Assembly: GCA_946480695.1 (NCBI GenBank)
Contig: CAMLKG010000002.1
Coordinates: 1-64,000, forward strand
DNA from: an uncultured Cellvibrio sp.
GTDB taxonomy: Bacteria > Pseudomonadota > Gammaproteobacteria > Pseudomonadales > Cellvibrionaceae
Direction of reading: 5' to 3'
Length of the DNA: 64,000 nt
The position numbers and the translations under genes were made by a program. Under the pieces are notes generated by a model, which was given only the letters and a program-made list of their open reading frames with translations, did not search any database and had not been told where the DNA came from. Within the stretch, counting starts at the first letter, position 1; every line of letters starts with the position of its first letter. Positions 18,014-27,587 of the stretch are shown here, piece after piece.

Positions 18014-20170
18014 ATGCGCTTGTCATATGCGGCAAAATTTTCGCTGGCATTGTTTCCCGCCGTTATCACTTTTGCAGCGCGAGCCGCGACTGATTCTGCT
18101 TCTTCCCCTGAAGATTTTTACAATTTGTCACTCGCTGAATTGGGACAAGTTGAAATTTCCATTGCGACGGGTAACAGCACTCCACTGGATCGCGCGCCGG
18201 CAGCCACGACGGTTATTACGGCCAGTGAAATCCAGGCATTGGGCGCACGCAATTTAAACGAAGTCCTGGAAACGGTACCGGGATTACATGTGGGCTTGTC
18301 CAGCTTGAGTCGCCTTGATTCGGTTTATTCCATTCGCGGAATACATACCGGGTTTAATCCGCAAGTATTATTGATGATGAATGGTGTTCCTGTGCAATCC
18401 AGCTTGCAGGGAGGGCGCCCATCGTTATTGCGTGTCCCAACCACCAGTATTGATCGTGTCGAAATTATCCGCGGCCCTGGTTCCGCAGTGTATGGTGCTG
18501 ATGCTTACGCCGGGGTTATTAATGTAATTACCAAGGATGCTTCGGTAATTGAAGCTAACCAGGCGGGCGGCGGTGCCGGTTCGTTTGGCGGGCGGGATTT
18601 GTGGCTGACCACGGCGAGCGAATGGAAAAGCTGGGGCGTCTCGCTGAGCCTCAGTTATCAGGAAAGTAACGGGGACAATAATCGTGTAGTAGCAACAGAC
18701 CTCCAATCATCATTGGATGCATTCCTTGGGACCCGTGCTTCCCTTGCTCCGGGCGCTTTGTCAACACGTTACCAAATATTGGACTCGCATGTGGCATTAA
18801 CCAATGAGCGCTCCCAAATTAACCTGTGGAGCTGGATTTCCAATGATGCCGGCATAGGTGCGGGGGGTGCCCAGGCGCTGGATTTTAAAGGGAATGATGA
18901 AAGTAATTTATTTTTAATTGATGCTACACACCACTTTGATGATGCGGGTGGCCAATGGGACAACAGCATTCGCTTGAGTTATCTCTATTACGATTTGCAA
19001 ACGCGCTTTTCGTTATTCCCCGCAGGCGCGTTGATACCCATCGGTAGCGATGGCAACGTCAATGCAATTGAACCCGCAGGTATAGTGTCGTTCCCCGATG
19101 GTTTGGTGGGGCAACCGGGACAAGAGTCGGCGGATAGCCAGATCGACCTTATTTCCATTTATTCCGGTTGGGAATCGCATCGATTCAGGATTGCTACCGG
19201 CTCCAAACATCAAACATTGGAAGCGCGGGAATATAAAAATTTTGGCCCTGGCGTTATTGATGGCAGCATTCCGGTAATTTCCGGCGTACCCGTTGATGTA
19301 AGCGATACAGATTATGTGTTCTTACCAAAAAGTTCGCGCACCATCGGTTATCTTTCGCTACAGGATGAATGGCAAATTACCTCTGCGCTGGAGTTAACCA
19401 GCGGTGTCCGTTACGACGATTATTCGGATTTTGGTGGCACAACCAATCCTCGTATTGCATTGGTATGGTCCGCAACGGAACAGCTCACCACCAAAATACT
19501 GTATGGCAGTGCGTTCCGTGCGCCATCTTTTATGGAGCAAGGGTCAAAGAATAATCCGGTTTTGTTAGGTAATCCGGATTTGGACCCTGAAAAAATAGAT
19601 ACTTTTGAGCTCTCTTTCAATTATCTCGTAACACCGGACTTGCAAACTTCCCTTACGCTATTCCATTACAAGGCGCGCGACATGATTGAATTTGTGTCCG
19701 ATAGCGTTGTAAATATTAAAACTGCGCAAAACGTACGCGATCAGGATGGTGAGGGTTTTGAATTGGAATTTAACTGGAAGCCTGCGCCAACATTACTGTT
19801 TTCCGGTAGCTATTCCTATCAGGATGCAAAAGACATTGCGTCCAACCAACCGGTTGCCGACGCACCGGGGCAACAAACAAAAATGAATATGAATTGGGAG
19901 TTTTCTCCCGCGTGGTCGCTCAATAGCCAGTTAATTTTTATTGCTGACCGCGAGCGGCGTTATGGCGATGTGCGCCCGGCAATCGATGATTACGCTTTAG
20001 TGGATGTCGCTATTAAACGTGAAAACTTACTCCCGCAATTGGACGCATCACTGGTTATTAAAAATTTGGCGAACGTTGATGCCCGCGAGCCCAGCAGCGG
20101 TGAAATTGCCGATGATTATCCGCTCGAATCCCGTAGCCTCTGGTTACAATTGAGTTATCAATTTAATTAA
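18014..20170 (+). CDS. TonB-dependent outer-membrane receptor
   Basis: A 718-residue receptor with a signal peptide (about 1-27). The short lead-in LAELGQVEISIATGNSTPLD is typical of the TonB receptors found beside YfiR-domain proteins. The plug domain (about 60-170) contains APAATTVITASEIQALGARN, SIRGIHTGFNPQVLLMMNGV and VEIIRGPGSAVYGADAYAGV; the rest is a 22-strand barrel with the late motif FRAPSFMEQGSKNNPVLLGN and an aromatic C-terminal end (LWLQLSYQFN). Its ligand cannot be read from sequence. It lies between the YfiR kinase and two citrate-synthase-like genes, 20 bp before the first, which suggests a shared transcript and perhaps an organic-acid or ferric-chelate substrate; that last point is speculation. 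Confidence 0.92.
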   Translation: MRLSYAAKFSLALFPAVITFAARAATDSASSPEDFYNLSLAELGQVEISIATGNSTPLDRAPAATTVITASEIQALGARNLNEVLETVPGLHVGLSSLSRLDSVYSIRGIHTGFNPQVLLMMNGVPVQSSLQGGRPSLLRVPTTSIDRVEIIRGPGSAVYGADAYAGVINVITKDASVIEANQAGGGAGSFGGRDLWLTTASEWKSWGVSLSLSYQESNGDNNRVVATDLQSSLDAFLGTRASLAPGALSTRYQILDSHVALTNERSQINLWSWISNDAGIGAGGAQALDFKGNDESNLFLIDATHHFDDAGGQWDNSIRLSYLYYDLQTRFSLFPAGALIPIGSDGNVNAIEPAGIVSFPDGLVGQPGQESADSQIDLISIYSGWESHRFRIATGSKHQTLEAREYKNFGPGVIDGSIPVISGVPVDVSDTDYVFLPKSSRTIGYLSLQDEWQITSALELTSGVRYDDYSDFGGTTNPRIALVWSATEQLTTKILYGSAFRAPSFMEQGSKNNPVLLGNPDLDPEKIDTFELSFNYLVTPDLQTSLTLFHYKARDMIEFVSDSVVNIKTAQNVRDQDGEGFELEFNWKPAPTLLFSGSYSYQDAKDIASNQPVADAPGQQTKMNMNWEFSPAWSLNSQLIFIADRERRYGDVRPAIDDYALVDVAIKRENLLPQLDASLVIKNLANVDAREPSSGEIADDYPLESRSLWLQLSYQFN

Positions 20171-20190
20171 ATTTTCATTGGGTGATTTGA

Positions 20191-21009
20191 ATGGACGAGC
20201 CGAAGCACGACCGGGTGCGCAGCCGCAACGAACCTTTTGTCACCAGGACAGCAACGCGGATATGGCATGAAACACCTAGCCCGGATAATCCGTATATTGC
20301 CGCCACCGCCTCCTGTTACGGTTACGACTTGTTCGAGTTAATGGACAAGCGCTCTTTTGCGGACGTGTTTTATTTATTGTTTCGCGGTGAGTTACCTTCA
20401 AACGAGGAGGGTCGCCTCTTCGAAGCCTTGATGATCGGGTTGATCAATCCGGGGCCGCGCCACCCAGCCACCCGTGCGGCGATGAATGCGGGTGTCGGTA
20501 AAACCAATGCGCTGCACATTTTACCGATCGCCAGCGCCGTTCTTGGCGGGGAGTATCTGGGGGGAGGTGACATCGAAAATGCGATGCGTTTTTTGCGCAA
20601 ACACCAATCCGCATCGCCCCAGGGAACATTGCAACAATGGCTGGCGGCCGGCGGTGTGCCAGAACAACTATCCAGCCATGGCATCTATGGTTTCGGCCAA
20701 CGCCACGGCGGCATCGATTTATTAACCCATTCCCTGGCTGAGCAGTTGCTGGCATTAGCGGGGGCTGGTGATGCGTTGCGATGGGGCCATGCCCTGGCGA
20801 CAAGTTTGCAACCCCAAGGGGCTGGATGGTCCATAACCGGAGTCGCCGCCGCTGTATTTGCCGACCTGGGATTCCAGCCGCGCGCCGGGGGTTGCCTGTT
20901 CCAGCTTCTGGGCGCACCAGGCCTGGTTGCCCATGGGCTGGAACTTGCGAATAAACCTATTACGGCCATGCCGTTTGTGAGTGATGATAATTATGTTATC
21001 GAACGCTAG
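20191..21009 (+). CDS. Citrate-synthase-like protein A (non-canonical active site)
   Basis: A 272-residue protein, much shorter than citrate synthase (about 430), that matches the fold in patches: AATASCYGYDLFELM, FADVFYLLFRGELPS, ALMIGLINPGPRHPATRA, and a GFGQRHGGID segment where citrate synthases have GFGHR.Y. At that place the catalytic histidine is replaced by glutamine (inferred by motif alignment). The HGGAN motif is also altered (LGGEYLGGGDIENAMR). It could be a citryl-CoA-lyase-like enzyme or a non-catalytic subunit. It overlaps the next gene, a second member of the superfamily, so the two may form a heteromer. It follows the TonB receptor by 20 bp. Confidence 0.65.
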   Translation: MDEPKHDRVRSRNEPFVTRTATRIWHETPSPDNPYIAATASCYGYDLFELMDKRSFADVFYLLFRGELPSNEEGRLFEALMIGLINPGPRHPATRAAMNAGVGKTNALHILPIASAVLGGEYLGGGDIENAMRFLRKHQSASPQGTLQQWLAAGGVPEQLSSHGIYGFGQRHGGIDLLTHSLAEQLLALAGAGDALRWGHALATSLQPQGAGWSITGVAAAVFADLGFQPRAGGCLFQLLGAPGLVAHGLELANKPITAMPFVSDDNYVIER

Positions 21010-21859
21010 GAACCCTTCACTTTCATCGTCTAACAGCGATTCCGCGGTTATCGATTATCTGAACCAGCAACGCGGAAAAATTATTAGCAATACCGGCGGT
21101 TGGTTTCCGGGTAAAGGGGTATTTTCCCACGGTTATTCAATGCTGGAAGAATTGGTGGGGGAGAAATCCTATTTCCAGATTTTAATTTTAAACGCGACCG
21201 GTAAATTGGTAGGCAAGGAATTGGCGGATTGGGTTGAAGCTATTTATGGTTGCCTCAGTTGGCCCGATCCGCGCATTTGGTGCAACCAGATTGGCGCGCT
21301 GGCTGGCGCGGCACGTACTTCGGTGGTTGCCGCTACAACCCTGGGTTCGCTCGCGGCCGATTCGCGCTCCTATGGCCCGTATACATTGCTGGATGGCTTG
21401 CGCTTTATACAGGATGCCCGGGCGCAGCATTTGGCCGGGGCCGATGCCGAAGAAATTGTGCGCCGCATTACGGCGGCCAATCGCGGCAAACCTTACATAG
21501 TCGGTTACATTCGCCCGATTGCCAAAGGCGATGAACGCCTGGAAGCCATGGAGCGTTACGCAAAAAAACTGGGCTTTACGATTGGACCGCATTTAATGCT
21601 TGCCTACGACATTGAAAAAGTATTGCTGCGTGAGTTCGACGAGGGCATGAACATCAATGGTTATATGTCGGCCTTTTTATCGGACCAGGGATTTACACCG
21701 GAAGAGGTTTACCAGATGTTTGCAGCAATGGTTGCGAGTGGTGTGACGGCGTGTTACCTGGATACCTATCGCCGTCCGCCGGATACATTTTTGCCGTTAC
21801 GGTGCGATGACATTGATTACCAGGGGCCCGCGCCACGAAGCGTTCCCGAGCCTGGCTGA
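20984..21859 (+). CDS. Citrate-synthase-like protein B
   Basis: About 291 residues. The gene overlaps its upstream neighbour by about 26 bp. Possible starts are GTG 20981, ATG 20984 and ATG 20993, and the exact one is unclear. Citrate-synthase/citryl-CoA-lyase features include WFPGKGVFSHGYSMLEEL, the long helical core, GYIRPIAKGDERLEAMERYA where the family has GFGHP.Y..GDPRA, and a DEGMNINGYMSAFLSDQGF segment equivalent to the late helix that carries the acid residue. The usual active-site histidine is not in place there. Tandem, overlapping, diverged paralogues of this family with a TonB receptor upstream are unusual; the reaction is unknown to me. Confidence 0.65.
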   Translation: MIIMLSNARNPSLSSSNSDSAVIDYLNQQRGKIISNTGGWFPGKGVFSHGYSMLEELVGEKSYFQILILNATGKLVGKELADWVEAIYGCLSWPDPRIWCNQIGALAGAARTSVVAATTLGSLAADSRSYGPYTLLDGLRFIQDARAQHLAGADAEEIVRRITAANRGKPYIVGYIRPIAKGDERLEAMERYAKKLGFTIGPHLMLAYDIEKVLLREFDEGMNINGYMSAFLSDQGFTPEEVYQMFAAMVASGVTACYLDTYRRPPDTFLPLRCDDIDYQGPAPRSVPEPG

Positions 21860-21887
21860 TCATCCAATCAGGCGACAAACCGGCAAT

Positions 21888-24431
21888 TTAAACCTGGGCC
21901 TGTGATGGCTCTGGTTTATTATGTTGCGCTAATAATTTTTCCACCGGCAGCGGATGGCCGATGTGGTAACCCTGCACAAAATCAACGCCCATTCCCTTCA
22001 ATATTTCCAGAATTGCTTCGTTTTCCACGTACTCTGCAACCGCTTTTTTGCCCAGCGCCTGGATAACCTGGATCATGGATTTCACCAGTGTCTGATCAAT
22101 TTGGTCGTGGTGGAGGTTCTGGATAAAGGAGCCGTCCAACTTGATGTAATCCGCCGGTAAATCTTTTAAATAGGCAAAACTGCTGAAACCCGAACCAAAA
22201 TCATCCACCGAGAAACTGCAACCCAGGTTGTGTAAATCCGCAATGACTTTTTGGGTGATGTGTAAATTGAACAGGCTGGCACTCTCCGTTAATTCAAAGG
22301 TAATACGCTTGGGATCCACACCGGTGAAGTTCAGGTTTTCCAAAATCGTGGGTACCAGGTTGGCATCTTTAAATGCTTGTGCGGACAAATTGATAGCAAT
22401 GTGGTTTAGTTCGGGATGGGCATTCAATGCGTGTATGGCCAGCTTGATGATCCAGCGATCCAGCAAATGCATTTCCCCGGCGGATTCCAATGCGGGAATA
22501 AATGTGTCCGGGCCCACAATACGGCCATCGGCTTCCCTCAGGCGCACCAGGGCTTCGTAATAGGAAATGCGATTGTTTTTGACATCGAAGATCGGCTGGA
22601 AGTAAAGCACCATGCGATCTTCGGTAATTGCCTTGCGAATTTTTTGCGAGGTATTGATGGAATGGCGCAACTCGTCGCTTTCATTGTCCAACGGATCATA
22701 TTGGTGGATTAAATTACGCCCGCGCCCTTTGGCCACATACAGGGCGATATCGGCCCGCATTAAATGCTCTTCCGCATTATTGGTGCTGCCATCGATCAGC
22801 GTTAACCCGATACTGCTGCCCAGGCTTACACGCTGCTCCTGCAATTGAAAGGTAAACTCCGCGATTATTTGCTGGATATTGCGCGCGAATTCAAAGGCTT
22901 CGTGGGCTTTAATGTCACGCAACAAAATTGCGAATTCATCACCGCCCAAGCGGCATAAAATGTCGGTACTGCGAATGCGCTTGCTCAGTAAATGCGACAT
23001 TTCGCGCAGCACCTCATCGCCTTTTTGGTGGCCGAAGGTGTCGTTGATAACTTTGAAATGATCCAGATCCAGGTAAACCAGCGCATGTTGGCGATTGTTG
23101 CGCACCGAATCAGCGGTGAGTTGCGACAACGTGGATTCAAAATAATGGCGATTGTACAGCCCGGTTAACGAGTCGTGCATTGCCAGGTATTTCAATTGTT
23201 CCTGGGATTCGCGTCGCTCGGTAATGTTATCAAGGCAAACCGTCAGGTTTCCTGCATCCTGCAATTTGCTGGAGCGGCTAACCTTGAGTTGTCCCCACAA
23301 TTTTTGGCCGCGAGCATTGCTCAGGCAGAGTTCAAATTCAGGGCAAGGGCTGCGATTTTGCAGCGCTTTGCGGATTTTATTTTTAAACAACGAATATTGC
23401 GGGAAGTCGTCGGCGGAAATAAACGTTTCCAGTGATTTCCCCAGGCATTCCGCTACCGGGAATCCCATCATGGTTTCCCATGCCTGGTTTAGATACTGGA
23501 TCTTGAAATCGGCATCCAGCTCCATTACCACCGATTGCAAATCATTTAATAATTGATGGTGGCTTTCATAGAGCGCGCGATATTCGCGCTCCCGTTCCTG
23601 CACTGTTTTAACATGGGCCGCAAATTGCGCGTTGCTAACCAAATAATCGTCGCGATGGATGGCGATGTCGCAGACTTTGCGCAATTGTTCAGCACGAAAC
23701 GGTTTGGGCAGGAAATCCACCGCACCCAGCAGCATTAATTCTTCGGCCTGGTCGATAGTGGTGTGTGCCGTCATGATGACTATCGGCTGGTTCGGGTTGA
23801 TGTTGTGGATTTCGATCAAAATATCGCGACCGGATAATTTCGGCAGCATTACATCCAATAACACCAAATCATGCCGGCCTTCGATCCAGGTGCGCAACCC
23901 GGTATCACCTTCGTAAGCAAACTCAATATCGAATGAAGAGGAGAGAATACGGCGAATCAAATCAGCGGTATCCGGTTCGTCTTCCACGACCAGCAAGCGG
24001 GGTTTGGAGGTTGCCGGTTGTTCCTTGCGGGTTAATTTTTTAACCAGCGCGGGTAATTGTTCAATATGGTCCAGCGGTAGTAACTGGTTGATGCCGTATT
24101 CGCGCGCGGTTACTTCCGCGATACGCTCACACCAGGTCTGGGCGGTAATAACGATAGGTAAATCAGCCCGGCATAGCAGGATGCCGCTGCGTACCAGGCG
24201 CGATAATCGCCAACCGTCCAGATCGGGGATATCGACATCCAGGATTAATAAATCGATGGTTTGCTGGCGCAATAAACGCAGGGCTTTTTGGGCGGAATCC
24301 ACGCAGGTTGTCGTGACCTGCGCAAGCGATTGCACGCTGGCATTGATGATTGTCAGCGCGTTGGGCTCGTTATTAACGATAAGGATGTTAATAGGCGAAT
24401 CAGGTTGATTGCCGGTGTTATGGGGTAACAC
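21888..24431 (-). CDS. Dual-receiver PAS-GGDEF-EAL cyclic-di-GMP enzyme
   Basis: An 847-residue soluble protein. Two receivers stand at the N-terminus (about 14-130, phospho-acceptor in LILDVDIPDLDG; and about 143-262, LLDVMLPKLSGRD), then a PAS domain (about 300-400), a GGDEF domain with intact RLGGDEF (about 425-580) and an EAL domain (about 600-835) with EALVRL, DDFGSGF and AEYVEN. Both catalytic halves look complete, so it may make or degrade cyclic-di-GMP depending on phosphorylation. The start is GTG 24431 with GGAG 9-10 bases upstream. It is 28 bp from the convergent citrate-synthase-like gene. No cognate kinase is adjacent. Confidence 0.93.
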   Translation of the reverse strand: MLPHNTGNQPDSPINILIVNNEPNALTIINASVQSLAQVTTTCVDSAQKALRLLRQQTIDLLILDVDIPDLDGWRLSRLVRSGILLCRADLPIVITAQTWCERIAEVTAREYGINQLLPLDHIEQLPALVKKLTRKEQPATSKPRLLVVEDEPDTADLIRRILSSSFDIEFAYEGDTGLRTWIEGRHDLVLLDVMLPKLSGRDILIEIHNINPNQPIVIMTAHTTIDQAEELMLLGAVDFLPKPFRAEQLRKVCDIAIHRDDYLVSNAQFAAHVKTVQEREREYRALYESHHQLLNDLQSVVMELDADFKIQYLNQAWETMMGFPVAECLGKSLETFISADDFPQYSLFKNKIRKALQNRSPCPEFELCLSNARGQKLWGQLKVSRSSKLQDAGNLTVCLDNITERRESQEQLKYLAMHDSLTGLYNRHYFESTLSQLTADSVRNNRQHALVYLDLDHFKVINDTFGHQKGDEVLREMSHLLSKRIRSTDILCRLGGDEFAILLRDIKAHEAFEFARNIQQIIAEFTFQLQEQRVSLGSSIGLTLIDGSTNNAEEHLMRADIALYVAKGRGRNLIHQYDPLDNESDELRHSINTSQKIRKAITEDRMVLYFQPIFDVKNNRISYYEALVRLREADGRIVGPDTFIPALESAGEMHLLDRWIIKLAIHALNAHPELNHIAINLSAQAFKDANLVPTILENLNFTGVDPKRITFELTESASLFNLHITQKVIADLHNLGCSFSVDDFGSGFSSFAYLKDLPADYIKLDGSFIQNLHHDQIDQTLVKSMIQVIQALGKKAVAEYVENEAILEILKGMGVDFVQGYHIGHPLPVEKLLAQHNKPEPSQAQV

Positions 24432-24537
24432 GCATAAGTCTCCGGTTTAATATCCTTTTAGCCTAGCATAAACCAAACCATTGCTATCTTTTCATAACGA
24501 AAAGGTTTGCCGGTTACCCTTGCAACAATACCGGGCG

Positions 24538-26349
24538 TTAGCCGCCCGGTGTCGCGGAGCCATTGACTGCCAGGCCTTTAATTCTGTCACCCATCGGGGG
24601 AACCTCATTACGGTCTATGCGAACATCAAGAAGTGTAGGCCCTTTTTTGCTGAAAAGCGCAGGATAATCCAATTGGTCCAACTGGGTTGGGCAATCGATA
24701 ACAATGCCGTCCACCCCCATGGCCTGGGCCATCTGCGCATAGTTAACCGTATTTAATTCCCAACCAATCGATTCTTGCTGGCCCAGGCGCTGGCCATGCA
24801 TCACCATGCCCATCGCCGAATCGTTAAGCACCAGGAACACCACCGGCAATTGCTGCTGGGCGGCCACGGTAATTTCCTGGGCGCTCATCAGGTAGGAACC
24901 GTCCCCCACGATACACAAGGTGGGTGCCACGCGATTGCCGATTGCCGATCCTATGGCCGCACCTATGGACCAGGCCATGGAGCCGTAACCCATGGCAATA
25001 CGGTATAGCCCTTCGCTGTTGCTGCGGCTCAGGTAATGTGTTGCCCAGGACCAGCCGTTACCGGCATCGACAAAAATACGGGTATCTTCCGGCAGGGCGC
25101 GGGAGAGGTGGGTCATCAGGCGTTGCGGTTTTACCGGGCTTGCATCGGAGTAGCATTTGGTTTCTTCCGCCAGGCTGAAGTACCCGCCATTTGCATTCTT
25201 ATGCGGATTGTTACCCGGCAAGGTCTGCCATTTACGGCCCCATTTACGGATTTCGCGTACCTTCTCTACCAGGCGGGTAAAAATCACATCGATATTGCCG
25301 AACACATGGAGATTGGCCATGGGGGAGCGGGTGAAGTGCTCGATGGATGAGTCAATGTGTACGAGTTTGGTATTGAGCAGGTCATCTTTCCAGCCGCTGG
25401 TGCCCAACTCACCCAAATCAGTACCTACCGCCAGGATCAGGTTAACTTCCTTACTCTGGAACAATTCCCGCGCGCTTTCGTGGCCGGCAAAGCCATAGAC
25501 ACCGCGGTATAACGGATGGTGTTCATCCACCCAGGTTTTGCCCATGGGGCCGGTTACAAAAGCGGCCCCGGTCAGTTCGATAAATTCCATAATCTGTTTG
25601 CTGGCTTTGCCGACCCCATTGCCGATGTACATCACCAGGTTATCCACCTTGCCCAACTTTTCGCACAGGCGGGCGATAGCCGAGTCGTCAGCCATGGCGA
25701 AATCGTGTACCAGCAAATCGCTGTGGATATGGGCCTTAATCGTGGCGGGCGAACGCAAGATATCTGCGGGAACACTGATATGAACCGGGCCATTCGGTTT
25801 GCGGTGGGCCGCCATGATGGCGGACACGAGCTTGCTCTCCAATTGCTCATGGTGCGAAATAAGGGTATTGAACTGGGTAACGTAACGGAACATCCCTACC
25901 GTATCGATGGCCGTGCAACTGGATTCCTGCAATGCGCGTTTGCCGAACTTGGGCAGCGGTGTCTGGGCAGTGATCACCAACATCGGAACTTCATCCGCCA
26001 GCGCGGAGGCGACACCGGTAATCAGGTTGGTTGCCCCGGGGCCGGTCGTCGCGCAAACCACGCCCATTTTGCCGGTTTCGCGCGTGTAGCCGTCCGCCAT
26101 AAAAGCGGCACCGCATTCATGGCGAGCAACGACCAGGCGAGGGCCACCATGGCGTTCGCTACGGGCCAGGGAATTGAGCAAGGGTTCGATGGCCCCACCG
26201 GGCACACCGAATACTGTGTCTATACCCATTTGCGCGAGGTAATCGACAATCAAATCGGCGTAAGTGGTGGTGATTTGCGGCTGTTGTTGCTCCGCCGGGT
26301 CGGGAGTTAACTCTGGGGCCAAATAAGGAAGATTGACGAGCTGTAACAT
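24538..26349 (-). CDS. Thiamine-diphosphate-dependent enzyme, acetolactate-synthase-like
   Basis: About 603 residues with the three-domain layout of the acetohydroxyacid synthase/pyruvate oxidase superfamily. Visible are the catalytic-glutamate region VVARHECGAAFMADGYTRE, GPGATNLITGVASALADEVP, the central domain (MYIGNGVGKAS), and the ThDP/Mg motif GDGSYLMSAQEITVAAQ followed by NDSAMGMVMHG. I choose ATG 26349 because AAGGTG lies 8 bases upstream; the frame opens at 26388. No regulatory small subunit follows, so ordinary branched-chain synthesis is less likely. It lies downstream of the nitrate-type importer in the same direction, but a terminator separates them. The 3' end is covered by an 8-bp inverted repeat (24530-24550). 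Substrate unknown. Confidence 0.8.
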   Translation of the reverse strand: MLQLVNLPYLAPELTPDPAEQQQPQITTTYADLIVDYLAQMGIDTVFGVPGGAIEPLLNSLARSERHGGPRLVVARHECGAAFMADGYTRETGKMGVVCATTGPGATNLITGVASALADEVPMLVITAQTPLPKFGKRALQESSCTAIDTVGMFRYVTQFNTLISHHEQLESKLVSAIMAAHRKPNGPVHISVPADILRSPATIKAHIHSDLLVHDFAMADDSAIARLCEKLGKVDNLVMYIGNGVGKASKQIMEFIELTGAAFVTGPMGKTWVDEHHPLYRGVYGFAGHESARELFQSKEVNLILAVGTDLGELGTSGWKDDLLNTKLVHIDSSIEHFTRSPMANLHVFGNIDVIFTRLVEKVREIRKWGRKWQTLPGNNPHKNANGGYFSLAEETKCYSDASPVKPQRLMTHLSRALPEDTRIFVDAGNGWSWATHYLSRSNSEGLYRIAMGYGSMAWSIGAAIGSAIGNRVAPTLCIVGDGSYLMSAQEITVAAQQQLPVVFLVLNDSAMGMVMHGQRLGQQESIGWELNTVNYAQMAQAMGVDGIVIDCPTQLDQLDYPALFSKKGPTLLDVRIDRNEVPPMGDRIKGLAVNGSATPGG

Positions 26350-26529
26350 GGACTTCACACCTTGTTGCAAAAGTGAGTGGTCCATCACGGTTGATAGGTT
26401 TTAAATATGCAGCACAATATATACCAATGATGAAAAATGTGCCAATCATATAATGATCGAATCGTATAAATATTGATCTTTTATGTCGCAAAGGTGTTAA
26501 AGAACTGCAAAGCGGGATTTTAAAGGTAT

Positions 26530-26552
26530 AAAAAAGCCCCGGTAAGCGGGGC
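26530..26552 (-). terminator. Intrinsic terminator after the nitrate-type ABC operon
   Basis: On the minus strand GCCCCG and CGGGGC pair around a 5-nt loop (26536-26552) and are followed by six T (26535-26530). Confidence 0.88.
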
Positions 26553-26643
26553 ACGAGGAGGAAAACGCAGGAGACTTCTACACACATCCTATATCCGGTT
26601 CGCGCAAGCCCTGATTAAGTGCAGCGCGAGCAGGATAGGTAAG

Positions 26644-27504
26644 TCAGGCAACACTTTTGGTTTGGGCGGACATATGTTTGCCAGCCATTTTTTCCACACG
26701 TTTGGCGGCAATGGGTTCAATTTTTTTTTGCTTATCATAAAGGAAGCGCAACACCGCGGAGCGATAACCGTTGTATTCAGCGTTGTCAGCCAGCTCCAGG
26801 CGATTGCGCGGGCGCGGTAGTTTTACCTCAAGTATTTCCCCGACAGTTGCCGCCGGTCCGTTGGTCATCATGACAATGCGATCCGACAGGAGCACAGCTT
26901 CGTCCACGTCATGGGTAATCATGACCACGGTATTTCCCAACTCGGCCTGGATCTCCATTAATGAATCCTGTAAATGGGCGCGGGTCAACGCATCCAGCGC
27001 ACCGAAGGGCTCATCCATTAATAGAACCTGCGGCTCCATGGCCAGCGCCCGGGCAATCCCGACGCGCTGTTTCATTCCACCTGATATCTCATCCGGACGT
27101 TTATGCATAGCGTGGGTCATATGGACCAGTTCCAGGTTATGTTCAATCCACTCGCGCATTTCCGCCCTGGTTTTCTTGCCCTTGAATACGCGCTTCACTC
27201 CCAGTTCTACATTTTCATACGCGGTCAACCAGGGAAGCAGTGAATGGTTTTGGAATACGACGGCGCGCTCGGGCCCGGGCTCATTCACTTCGCGACCATT
27301 AAGCACAACGCCACCGATGGTGGCCTGGTATAGGCCCGCGACAATATTCAACACGGTCGATTTACCGCAACCCGAGTGGCCGATCAACGAAACAAATTCG
27401 CCTTTTTTTATTTTCAAATCCACATCACGCAACGCACAAAACGGGCCTTTGGGGGTGGGGAATTCAATTCCAACCTTTGTTAGTTCCAGATGGATCTGGC
27501 TCAT
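26644..27504 (-). CDS. nrtC: Nitrate-type ABC transporter, ATP-binding protein
   Basis: The 286-residue ATPase of an NrtABC/NasFED/SsuB-type importer. Walker A is GHSGCGKST, the signature is ISGGMKQRVGIARAL, Walker B is VLLMDEPFGALDALTR, and the switch is MITHDVDEAV. It is a single-domain ATPase and lacks the solute-binding domain that cyanobacterial NrtC carries, so it is closer to NrtD/NasD. AGAGGA precedes the ATG. It ends the operon nrtA-nrtB-nrtC, 83 bp after nrtB. Nitrate is the most likely substrate from the binding protein's type, but cyanate or bicarbonate relatives exist. Confidence 0.87.
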   Translation of the reverse strand: MSQIHLELTKVGIEFPTPKGPFCALRDVDLKIKKGEFVSLIGHSGCGKSTVLNIVAGLYQATIGGVVLNGREVNEPGPERAVVFQNHSLLPWLTAYENVELGVKRVFKGKKTRAEMREWIEHNLELVHMTHAMHKRPDEISGGMKQRVGIARALAMEPQVLLMDEPFGALDALTRAHLQDSLMEIQAELGNTVVMITHDVDEAVLLSDRIVMMTNGPAATVGEILEVKLPRPRNRLELADNAEYNGYRSAVLRFLYDKQKKIEPIAAKRVEKMAGKHMSAQTKSVA

Positions 27505-27587
27505 GGTAGTTCCTCTGTTTAATGTTGTTTAACTGATACCTGGTCAAAAATTTTTAGCGTTACCGAAAAATCCGGTCTGTAATCCGG

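Noticed and set aside
25516..26310. 264-residue plus-strand ORF
   Set aside because: Antisense to the ThDP enzyme, whose cofactor and catalytic motifs are clear.
26424..26445. 22-bp sequence repeated at 62322-62343 (19 of 22 bases identical), both containing TTGGCACAT upstream of minus-strand genes
   Set aside because: TGGCAC looks like a sigma-54 -24 box, but neither copy has the -12 GC at the right spacing. A few matches of this length are expected by chance in 64 kb of partly A+T-rich DNA.
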